A stretch of 36,744 nucleotides of DNA from an uncultured Bacteriovoracaceae bacterium. GTDB lineage: Bacteria; Bdellovibrionota; Bacteriovoracia; Bacteriovoracales; Bacteriovoracaceae. The notes below the pieces were generated by a model. It was given only the letters and a program-made list of their open reading frames with translations. It did not search any database and was not told the DNA's origin. The position numbers were made by a program, and so were the translations under genes. Positions 25,262 to 31,557 of this stretch are shown piece after piece. Where the stretch lies: NCBI GenBank assembly GCA_938017795.1, contig CALIJZ010000001.1, positions 1-36,744 on the forward strand, given 5' to 3'. Each line of letters opens with the position of its first letter. The first letter of the stretch is position 1.

Positions 25262-26032
25262 ATGAGTAGAAAACTGATGGCCGAAATGTTCGGTACTTTC
25301 TGGTTAGTATTTGGTGGATGTGGTTCAGCAATTTATGCTGCAAACCATGCAAGTTCTTTAGGGATTGGATTCTTAGGAGTTTCACTAGCCTTTGGACTTA
25401 CAGTAGTTACTATGGCGTATGCAATTGGGCATATTTCAGGTTGTCACCTTAATCCAGCAGTTTCATTTGGATTAATGATAGGAGGGAGATTTAGCTCTAA
25501 AGATCTTATCCCTTATTGGGTTGCTCAGTGTATCGGTGGTATCCTAGCAGGTTTTTGCTTAATGCTTATAGCATCTGGAATGCCAGGATGGATGGCCGTA
25601 GGAGCTGATGGAATTAACCCTTGGACAGGTGCAGGAGCATTTGCAACAAATGGTTGGGGACACCTTTCACCTACAAATTATACTTTAATGGCATGTTTCA
25701 TGGCTGAAGTATTATGTACTGCATTTTTCTTATTCGTTATCATGGGAGCTACGAGTAAAAATGCACCTAATAAAGCTGCTCCAGTAGCAATTGGTCTATG
25801 TTTAACACTTATTCACTTAATAAGTATTCCAATCACTAACACTTCTGTTAATCCTGCAAGAAGCTTAGGTGTAGCTCTTCCAGCTGCAATGAATGGATCT
25901 GAAGCCTTGTTCCAATCATGGGTATTTTGGGTTGCTCCACTTATCGGTGCTGCACTTGGAGCATTGTGTTATAAATTCTGCGCTACAGGTGAATTTGGCT
26001 CTTCACACAAATCTAAAAGAGCCACAGCTTAA
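25262..26032 (+). CDS. aqpZ: Aquaporin Z, water channel
   Basis: A 256-residue six-helix aquaporin with both NPA boxes: [11 protein letters not shown] (about 60-70) and [14 protein letters not shown] (about 197-210). The segment [21 protein letters not shown] is nearly that of E. coli AqpZ, including the filter His and Arg, so water rather than glycerol is the expected substrate. The loop before helix 4 is enlarged (residues 105-138, Gly/Trp/Pro-rich) compared with E. coli AqpZ (231 residues). AAGGAGGA gives very strong translation initiation. Placed after two MscS genes and followed by a terminator. Confidence 0.92.
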   Translation: MSRKLMAEMFGTFWLVFGGCGSAIYAANHASSLGIGFLGVSLAFGLTVVTMAYAIGHISGCHLNPAVSFGLMIGGRFSSKDLIPYWVAQCIGGILAGFCLMLIASGMPGWMAVGADGINPWTGAGAFATNGWGHLSPTNYTLMACFMAEVLCTAFFLFVIMGATSKNAPNKAAPVAIGLCLTLIHLISIPITNTSVNPARSLGVALPAAMNGSEALFQSWVFWVAPLIGAALGALCYKFCATGEFGSSHKSKRATA

Positions 26033-26063
26033 TCTAGTAATATATTATTTACTTTTTTACAGA

Positions 26064-26088
26064 CCCTGCCTTAGTGCAGGGTTTTTTA
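26064..26088 (+). terminator. Rho-independent terminator of aqpZ
   Basis: CCCTGC (26064-26069) pairs with GCAGGG (26076-26081) around a 6-nt loop, followed by TTTTTTA. Confidence 0.88.
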
Positions 26089-26089
26089 T

Positions 26090-26125
26090 TGACTCTCGGT
26101 CGACATATATGTCAGTATTGAGTCA
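26090..26125 (+). promoter_or_regulatory. 36-bp nested palindromic operator candidate
   Basis: The site reads TGACTC-N6-GACATATATGTC-N6-GAGTCA. The central 12 bp are a perfect palindrome, and the flanking 6-bp arms are inverted copies of each other at equal 6-bp distances, so the whole element has one dyad axis (between 26107 and 26108). It starts 2 bp after the aqpZ terminator and ends 22 bp before the ATG of the receiver gene, where a regulator of this operon would bind. Confidence 0.6.
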
Positions 26126-26147
26126 GAAATATCAAAGGGTACTAAAT

Positions 26148-26606
26148 ATGTCTCAGGAACTAAACAGAAAAAGAGCACTCATTATAGATGATGAAAGACT
26201 GGCTTTAGAATTTTATTCTGAAGTTTTAGAAGCACAAAATTTAAATGTTACTAAATACACATGTCCTAAGACTCTACTTAATGAGCTTGATGGAAACTTT
26301 TCAGCATTTGATCTAATTCTTATAGATTACAACCTTCCAGATATGAAAGGAGTGGATCTTCTGAAAAGTATCAAGAAATACACTGATGTTCCTAAACTGA
26401 TTTTTACTTCTGAGTCTAATATGGCTCAAGCTATAGAAGTTATGAGATTTGGTGCATTTGATTATATTGAAAAAAACTTCTCTGACACGGAAGCACTTTC
26501 AGTGGCTATTCAAAGAGCCCTAAAGCATAGAAATCTACAAGTAGAAAACACTCAGTTAAAAAAGCAGATCAATAGCACTGGAATCAGTAATATCAATTTA
26601 AATTAA
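26148..26606 (+). CDS. Receiver-domain protein, front half of an NtrC-type regulator
   Basis: A 152-residue response regulator receiver: acidic pair D14-D15, phospho-acceptor D60 (LILIDYNLPD), the Thr/Ser of FTSES, and Lys in DYIEKNF. The ATG at 26148 is chosen because AAAGGG lies 8 nt upstream and the protein then starts right before the first beta strand; a longer in-frame opening back into aqpZ would be artefactual. After the receiver, the helix RALKHRNLQVENTQLKKQI is the linker typical of NtrC-family proteins. The frame then meets TAA at 26604-26606, and the AAA+ domain continues in the same frame 12 nt later. It may work as a single-domain regulator or be the product of a broken gene. 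Confidence 0.75.
   Translation: MSQELNRKRALIIDDERLALEFYSEVLEAQNLNVTKYTCPKTLLNELDGNFSAFDLILIDYNLPDMKGVDLLKSIKKYTDVPKLIFTSESNMAQAIEVMRFGAFDYIEKNFSDTEALSVAIQRALKHRNLQVENTQLKKQINSTGISNINLN
26604..26606 (+). other. In-frame stop splitting an NtrC-like gene
   Basis: Receiver and AAA+ parts lie in the same frame (26148 and 26619 differ by a multiple of three), separated only by this TAA and four sense codons. Reading through it would restore a near-normal length NtrC linker (about 26 residues between the conserved Gly and VAPT, against about 24 usual). Confidence 0.7.
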
Positions 26607-26618
26607 AATAACGAGTTT

Positions 26619-27485
26619 ATGAATAAGATTATCTACACTTTAAAAAAAGTTGCACCTACTAAGGCTTCAGTTCTTATTACTGGTGCTAAAGGAACAGGCA
26701 AAGATTATCTCGCCAATTATATTCATCAAAACAGTTTAAACTCTCAAGGTTCATTTACTAAACTAAATTGTGCAGCAACTCCCCAAAATATAATTGCTGA
26801 AGAATTAATGTTAGAAAATTCTCAAAATATTTTTTACAGAACCAATAATGGTACTCTTTATATTGATGAAATCTCAGAGCTCTCACCAGAGAATCAAAGA
26901 CTCTTACTAATTTGTATTGAAAATTTATCTGAGAGTTTAAATGTTCGAGTACTGGCAAGTTCTAATGAAAAACTTTTATCAAGAGTAAAAAGTAATTTAT
27001 TTAAAGAAGAACTTTTTTATAAGTTATCAATCGTAAACATTGACCTCCCAAGATTGAAAGATCGAAAAGAAGATCTTCATCACTTAACAAGTTACTTCTT
27101 AAATAACTTTTCTCACAAGCATCAAAAATCGATTCATACACTCGATGAAAGTGCTATAAAAATTCTACTCAACTCTAATTTTGAGGGAAATATTAGAGAA
27201 TTAGAGAATATGTTGGAAAGAGCTGTGATCATGTGTGAGGGATCAAGAATTTCCTCTACACATTTTATCCCTAATATTAGCTCTAATAGTGCTAGTGATA
27301 TTTTCAACCCTCACTTTGTTCCAGATTTAAACCTGAAACAGATTGAAAAAGAATATACCAAGTTTGTTATCAACCACTGCCAAGGAAACTTAGTCCAGGC
27401 TGCTAAGATATTAGAAGTTAGCAAAAGAACTATTTATAGAAAGATTCAAGATGAAGCTGCTATGAATGCATCCATTTCACAATAA
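26619..27485 (+). CDS. AAA+/Fis-HTH protein lacking GAFTGA, rear half of an NtrC-type regulator
   Basis: A 288-residue protein that starts abruptly at VAPTKASVLITGAKGTGKD (residues 11-29, Walker A at 22-29). It has Walker B GTLYIDEIS (78-86), the sensor-II GNIRELEN (190-197) and a C-terminal Fis-type HTH (about 243-276, AAKILEVSKRTIYRKI). The sigma-54-contacting GAFTGA loop, expected near residue 68, is absent and replaced by MLENSQNIFYRTN, and the arginine-finger region has Lys replacements (ELFYKLSIVN). It therefore probably does not activate sigma-54 promoters; it could act as a repressor or activator of another kind, as TyrR does. No ribosome binding site is apparent before ATG 26619. Confidence 0.7.
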   Translation: MNKIIYTLKKVAPTKASVLITGAKGTGKDYLANYIHQNSLNSQGSFTKLNCAATPQNIIAEELMLENSQNIFYRTNNGTLYIDEISELSPENQRLLLICIENLSESLNVRVLASSNEKLLSRVKSNLFKEELFYKLSIVNIDLPRLKDRKEDLHHLTSYFLNNFSHKHQKSIHTLDESAIKILLNSNFEGNIRELENMLERAVIMCEGSRISSTHFIPNISSNSASDIFNPHFVPDLNLKQIEKEYTKFVINHCQGNLVQAAKILEVSKRTIYRKIQDEAAMNASISQ

Positions 27486-27492
27486 AAGGGGC

Positions 27493-27834
27493 ATGACATT
27501 GAATCAAGAAACTAAATTTAATAAAATTAAAGAGCTGATTTTCGGAGAAGAAAAAGAGAACTTTTTAAATCTTTTTCAACTTTTAGAAAAGAAGATCTCT
27601 GATCTTAAACAAGATAATACCTTGTTACAAGCAAAGGTTAATTCAGTCGATGAACATTACAAAACAGAATTAAAAGCTCTTAAGCTTGAAATTAACAATA
27701 CCTTAAAAATGTTTGATCAAAAAATGATTACGAAATCAGAGCTTTCAATCTTATTGGGCTCACTTTCTAAGTCTATGACTAACTCTTTGGAAGATACAAA
27801 CTCTAAGGAAGAAAACTATCTAAATTTACACTAA
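27493..27834 (+). CDS. Small coiled-coil protein of the GTPase region
   Basis: A 113-residue soluble protein. ATG 27493 is chosen over an in-frame ATG at 27466, because AAAAGGGG lies just before it and the upstream start would overlap the regulator gene. Residues 9-35 (FNKIKELIFGEEK and onward) resemble residues 8-34 of the next protein, and residues 22-80 are heptad-like (LLEKKISDLKQDNTLLQAKV), predicting a coiled coil. No known domain is recognised. It is 12 nt before the membrane protein gene and is likely its partner. Confidence 0.65.
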   Translation: MTLNQETKFNKIKELIFGEEKENFLNLFQLLEKKISDLKQDNTLLQAKVNSVDEHYKTELKALKLEINNTLKMFDQKMITKSELSILLGSLSKSMTNSLEDTNSKEENYLNLH

Positions 27835-27846
27835 GGCTAATACTTA

Positions 27847-29163
27847 ATGGAATTTAATAATAAACAATATTCAGAACTTAAATCTTTATTGCTTGATAGT
27901 GAAATATCTAGGCTAAAAAATCTAGAAGAAGACTTTGCTAATCATGAACACATCAAGGATACAATCCTTGATGTGTTAAAGACTGCTAAAGATCGACCTG
28001 ATTCCCAAGAAGCGATTTCACTTTATGACCTAGTCCCGCTTGGTTTAAGAAAGCATGTACATCAAAACCCTGAAAAAACAATTGATACTCTTTATCCTAT
28101 TTTAGGTCCTTTGGTGAATAAATATGTTTCAGAAGCGATGGGCGATACTCTTGATTCAATTAATTCAAAAATAGAAAGCCAAATCCCAATAGAAAAAATT
28201 ATCCTAAAAGCAAAATCGAAAATCTTGCGAGTATCAGAAGAAGAACTCTTATTAAGTAAAATGAACGATGTTTCTCCAAAAGCTTTTATGGTAATAGAAA
28301 AAGAAACAGGTCTGGTGAAGTATCAAAAAGTCGATGATCAAGCCCTAAAAATGAACCCCGATTTATTTGCAGGATTAGTGACAGCTCTACAAGATTTTTC
28401 TAAAGATTGCATAGGAACAACAGATAGTAAGTTAGACCAAATTGAATACGGTGATCTTCAAGTCCTTTTAGAGGAAGCTGGAAGTTCATTTTTTGCGTTT
28501 GTTACTTCAGGAAAAATTCGACTTGATTTCAAGCGTCGTTTAAGAAAAATTCTTTCAAACATTATTTATCAACACCCAAACTTCATAGAAGACTTTAATA
28601 ATCCTGACTCTAGGATTCATGAGAAGTTTGATTCATTTTTTACTACTCTCAAAGAAAACTCTGAAAAAACAAAAAAGGCAAGTTTACTCAAGACAATTTT
28701 TCTATACACCCTGCTGGCATTAAGTTTACTTATTCCTATGAAGTATTCATGGGACACGTATCATTCAAATCTTTATTCTAAGTCTTACGAGGAAGTCTTC
28801 TTTCATAAAACCTCTCCTTTAAATTTTAGAAAAAAAATAAATGGAGATGTTATAATAAATGGTACTTTTTCTTCAAGTAAACATCTGGCCATAACCAAGA
28901 ACTATTTTGAAGACAAGTATACTAAGACAAACTTCATCTTCAAAACTGATATCTCTAATCAATATCCTTTATATTCAATTGAGCATAGACTAAATACAAT
29001 CTCTCTCTTGTTAGAAAACAATGGGATTTCTTCTTCGTTTACAATAGACCAAGCTGGAATTATATTCATTTCTCAACCACTCAGTGAAGATGAGAGAAAA
29101 TACTTAGAAAAACTTTTAAATCACTATCAAGTCAAAAAAATAGTTAAGCGAGCACAACTTTAA
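27847..29163 (+). CDS. Membrane protein with roadblock/longin-like cytoplasmic domain
   Basis: A 438-residue protein with no signal peptide. Residues 1-30 share a motif with the preceding coiled-coil protein. Residues 60-115 hold an NPEKTIDTLYPILGPLVNKY segment, and residues 131-245 look like an alpha/beta sensor fold of the roadblock/longin kind (AFMVIEKETGLVKYQ; LFAGLVTALQDFSKDC). A single membrane helix (279-298) leads to a 140-residue periplasmic part with a BON-like pattern (DVIINGTFSSSKHLAI). From memory, similar N-terminal halves occur in larger proteins that end in an OmpA peptidoglycan-binding domain and sit beside small Rab-like GTPases. Here the OmpA part is missing. Likely role: membrane anchor and effector or regulator of the GTPase encoded 418 nt downstream. 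Confidence 0.6.
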   Translation: MEFNNKQYSELKSLLLDSEISRLKNLEEDFANHEHIKDTILDVLKTAKDRPDSQEAISLYDLVPLGLRKHVHQNPEKTIDTLYPILGPLVNKYVSEAMGDTLDSINSKIESQIPIEKIILKAKSKILRVSEEELLLSKMNDVSPKAFMVIEKETGLVKYQKVDDQALKMNPDLFAGLVTALQDFSKDCIGTTDSKLDQIEYGDLQVLLEEAGSSFFAFVTSGKIRLDFKRRLRKILSNIIYQHPNFIEDFNNPDSRIHEKFDSFFTTLKENSEKTKKASLLKTIFLYTLLALSLLIPMKYSWDTYHSNLYSKSYEEVFFHKTSPLNFRKKINGDVIINGTFSSSKHLAITKNYFEDKYTKTNFIFKTDISNQYPLYSIEHRLNTISLLLENNGISSSFTIDQAGIIFISQPLSEDERKYLEKLLNHYQVKKIVKRAQL

Positions 29164-29557
29164 TCTTACCATTTTCTTTACTGAGACTTAGCTCTTTTTG
29201 ATGTTTTAATGCAATCACTGAAATCTCAAATAACTCTAAAAATGGATCAAGATAAGATTTTAGATTTTTGAATTCATGCAAATCATCCAAAAAGATAGTA
29301 ACGATTTCATCTCTGATAGAAAGATCTTTATAAAGACCTTTCAATTTATCAATATCAAAAACCGAGTCTCTACTTAACTTATCTAGCTTTTCAGTACAAT
29401 CCTTTAATTCATGAATACATTCATCGACTTTACCAAGGAACTTCTTTTCATTTTTAGTCTTATAAAGACTAAGAAAGCCATTTAATGCTCTAGATATATT
29501 TTTTTCCTTATGAACGATAATCCTTAAGAAATACTCGTAATTAATGTCAATTTTCAT
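29144..29557 (-). CDS. Helical protein of unknown function, opposite strand
   Basis: A 137-residue frame on the minus strand fills the only gap in the plus-strand run. It is predicted nearly all helical (KNISRALNGFLSLYKTK; LKDCTEKLDKLSRDS; SYLDPFLELFEISVIAL) and has no recognised domain, signal peptide or membrane segment. Its 3' end overlaps the membrane protein gene by 20 nt. Its ATG is only 23 nt from the GTG of the GTPase gene, so the two share one divergent promoter region; a minus-strand TATACT lies 5 nt before its ATG and there is no ribosome binding site. Composition is like the surrounding genes. It is probably real and may regulate the GTPase module. Confidence 0.55.
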   Translation of the reverse strand: MKIDINYEYFLRIIVHKEKNISRALNGFLSLYKTKNEKKFLGKVDECIHELKDCTEKLDKLSRDSVFDIDKLKGLYKDLSIRDEIVTIFLDDLHEFKNLKSYLDPFLELFEISVIALKHQKELSLSKENGKIKVVLA

Positions 29558-29580
29558 ATATTTAGTATAGATTAATTGAA

Positions 29581-30081
29581 GTGAGAATATCTAAAAAAAT
29601 TTGCCTATTGGGTGATGAGTCTGTTGGAAAAAGCAGTATTTCGACGAGATTTGCCGATGACCAGTTTAGCGATAAATATAAGGCAACTATAGGTGTTAAG
29701 TTATTCCAAAAAGTGATTAACACCAACAAAGATGATGAAGTAAACCTAATTGTTTGGGATATTCAAGGTGGCAAAGAACTCATTAGTTCTCCTCAACAAT
29801 ATTATAGAGGGGCTCATGGCCTTATTTTTGTGTGTGATATCTCCAATAATGAAAGCATTGAAAATATTAATTATTATTACTCGATTGTGAAAAAGAAATA
29901 CCCAACCGCTAAAAAAATCTTATTATTAAATAAGAGTGACTTAACAGAGTATTCTTCTTCTGCTCAACATGCGGCTCAAAAGTATAAAGACATGTTTGAC
30001 AATATTATTAATACCTCTGCAAAAACTGGACTTGGAGTAGTCGAAGCATTTAAATTATTAGCACAAGAATTTATGACTTAA
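29581..30081 (+). CDS. Rab/Ras-like small GTPase
   Basis: A 166-residue small GTPase with all G boxes: G1 GDESVGKS (11-18), G2 Thr36 in YKATIGVK, G3 WDIQGG (59-64), G4 NKSD (117-120), G5 TSAKTG (145-150). The position of the catalytic Gln61 of Ras (after DxxG) is Gly64, so intrinsic hydrolysis should be slow or rely on a partner. There is no C-terminal prenylation or lipid motif. The start is GTG at 29581 with no ribosome binding site and a -10-like TATAGA (29566-29571) close by, hinting at a very short leader. It is more like eukaryotic Rab and the bacterial Rab-like proteins than like MglA. Confidence 0.85.
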   Translation: MRISKKICLLGDESVGKSSISTRFADDQFSDKYKATIGVKLFQKVINTNKDDEVNLIVWDIQGGKELISSPQQYYRGAHGLIFVCDISNNESIENINYYYSIVKKKYPTAKKILLLNKSDLTEYSSSAQHAAQKYKDMFDNIINTSAKTGLGVVEAFKLLAQEFMT

Positions 30082-30091
30082 GGCTACCTTT

Positions 30092-30496
30092 ATGAATATT
30101 TTAATGATTGAGGATAATTCATTAGATATTGAAATTATAGAATTGAGCATTGATGAAATTAACTCATCGCTCTCACCTCAAATTAAAATGACTTATATAA
30201 AAACGTATAAGGACTTTACTGATAAATTCCACAATAACCTCGAACTTTTTTATAAGCAAGATCTAATTCTAAGTGATATGAATATCCCTGGAACAAATGG
30301 AATAGAAATCATGAAATTATTCAAAAAAAACGAAAAGCTAGAGAGTATTCCTTTTATTTTCTTCACAAGCTCCCTTTTTGAAAGAGAGGTTGAATCTGCT
30401 TACCTAAATGGAGCAAGTGATTATATATTAAAGCCTGAAAGCTTTTTAGATAACTGCAAAGTTATGAAAAAGTTATATGAGGTTTATGGATCATAA
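30092..30496 (+). CDS. Single-domain response regulator, CheY/Rcp1-like
   Basis: A 134-residue stand-alone receiver: acidic E7-D8, phospho-acceptor D62 (LILSDMNIPG), FTSS switch Ser/Thr, and the conserved Lys in DYILKPESF. The extended loop between helix 1 and beta 2 is typical of Rcp1-type regulators that pair with phytochrome-like kinases. It starts 10 nt after the GTPase gene and overlaps the kinase gene by 20 nt, so GTPase, receiver and kinase form one transcription unit. There is no output domain: it must act by protein contact. Confidence 0.88.
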   Translation: MNILMIEDNSLDIEIIELSIDEINSSLSPQIKMTYIKTYKDFTDKFHNNLELFYKQDLILSDMNIPGTNGIEIMKLFKKNEKLESIPFIFFTSSLFEREVESAYLNGASDYILKPESFLDNCKVMKKLYEVYGS

Positions 30497-31550
30497 AGAA
30501 AACTACCCTTCAAAACAGTTTGACTTTGAAAACTTTGATTTTGATGGTTGGTGGATATATGAACCGGGTTTAGAAAATGAATTTTTCATTGCTCCTTTTC
30601 TAAAAGATCTACTTGGTTTTCAAAACAAAAAAGTTCCTTTTGCTTTATCATGGTTCGTTGAAAAAATACATCCTCAGGAAAGAGTGCAATTTCTTGAGAT
30701 AGTAACAAAAAAGATCTCAAATATTGCCAATATTGAGTATCGCCTTAAAACTGCAGATAATTCTTACAGGTGGATGCTTTGTAGATTGAAAGTTGATAAT
30801 AATAATAGTCGAGTATCTGGAATTCAAACTGATATCACAAAACAAAAAGAAACTGAACTTCAGTTAATAAGATCAAATAAAGAGCTAGAACAGTTTGCTT
30901 ATATTACCTCCCATGATTTACAAGCTCCACTAAGACATATTTGGACTTTTATGGACTTAGCAAGAATTAATCTCAATAAAAACAAAAAGCAACAAGCATT
31001 AATAAATATTAATACTGTCCTAGCTACTTGTACTCATTTAAAAAACCTCGTTAGTGACTTACTTAATTATTCAAGAATTGGTAGAAATCAAATTACTTTT
31101 TCAAATACAAATCCACTCTCAACTATTATTCATGCTCAAAACATTCTTTCAGATGAAATAAAGGCAAGTAATGCAACCTTTGAGATTTCTTCAAATCTCC
31201 CCGATAATATTTTGGCTAATGAAGAGTATCTTATCGATGTCTTTGTAAATTTATTTTCTAATTCCATCAAATATAAAAAAGACAATGAAGCTCCTATTAT
31301 TAAAGTTTCTTATAGCTTTGAAAATCATAAAAATATTTTCTGCATTACTGATAATGGGATAGGGATTCCTGACCTTGAACTTGAAAAGATTTTTGATATT
31401 TTTCGAAGATCATCTACTGAGTCTCACTTAAAGAAGGTTGGTTCAGGAATAGGACTCTCGACAGTAAAAAAAATCATCGAATTACATGGTGGAAATATTG
31501 AAGTAAGCTCCGAAGAAGGAGCTTACTCATCTTTTACTTTTTTTCTTTAA
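30477..31550 (+). CDS. PAS-domain histidine kinase
   Basis: A 357-residue soluble kinase. A PAS domain (about 20-125, of the PAS_3 type by SYRWMLCRLKV and the GIQTDITKQKETE exit) leads to a HisKA domain with the phospho-accepting H146 (SHDLQAPLRH). The HATPase domain follows with N box FVNLFSNSIKYK, G1 DNGIGIP and G2 GSGIGLSTVKK. The DLQAPLR form of the H box is that of bacteriophytochrome-like kinases, but no GAF or phytochrome domain is present, so the signal is unknown and cytoplasmic. The start could also be the ATG at 30486. The 3' end contains a terminator hairpin within the coding sequence. Confidence 0.88.
   Translation: MRFMDHKENYPSKQFDFENFDFDGWWIYEPGLENEFFIAPFLKDLLGFQNKKVPFALSWFVEKIHPQERVQFLEIVTKKISNIANIEYRLKTADNSYRWMLCRLKVDNNNSRVSGIQTDITKQKETELQLIRSNKELEQFAYITSHDLQAPLRHIWTFMDLARINLNKNKKQQALININTVLATCTHLKNLVSDLLNYSRIGRNQITFSNTNPLSTIIHAQNILSDEIKASNATFEISSNLPDNILANEEYLIDVFVNLFSNSIKYKKDNEAPIIKVSYSFENHKNIFCITDNGIGIPDLELEKIFDIFRRSSTESHLKKVGSGIGLSTVKKIIELHGGNIEVSSEEGAYSSFTFFL
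31502..31547 (+). terminator. Terminator hairpin inside the 3' end of the kinase gene
   Basis: AGTAAGCTCC (31502-31511) and GGAGCTTACT (31518-31527) form a perfect 10-bp stem with a 6-nt loop, followed by CATCTTTTACTTTTTTTC. All of it lies inside the last 16 codons of the kinase gene. On the minus strand the same stem sits just after the antiporter stop and is followed by TTCAATATTTC, so it may serve both genes. Confidence 0.75.
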
Positions 31551-31557
31551 AAAAGTT

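Noticed and set aside
25893-26147. N-terminal extension of the receiver protein into aqpZ
   Set aside because: The extension overlaps the end of aqpZ and crosses its terminator and the palindrome. The ATG at 26148 has a proper ribosome binding site and gives a normal receiver start; ATG 26109 lies inside the palindrome.
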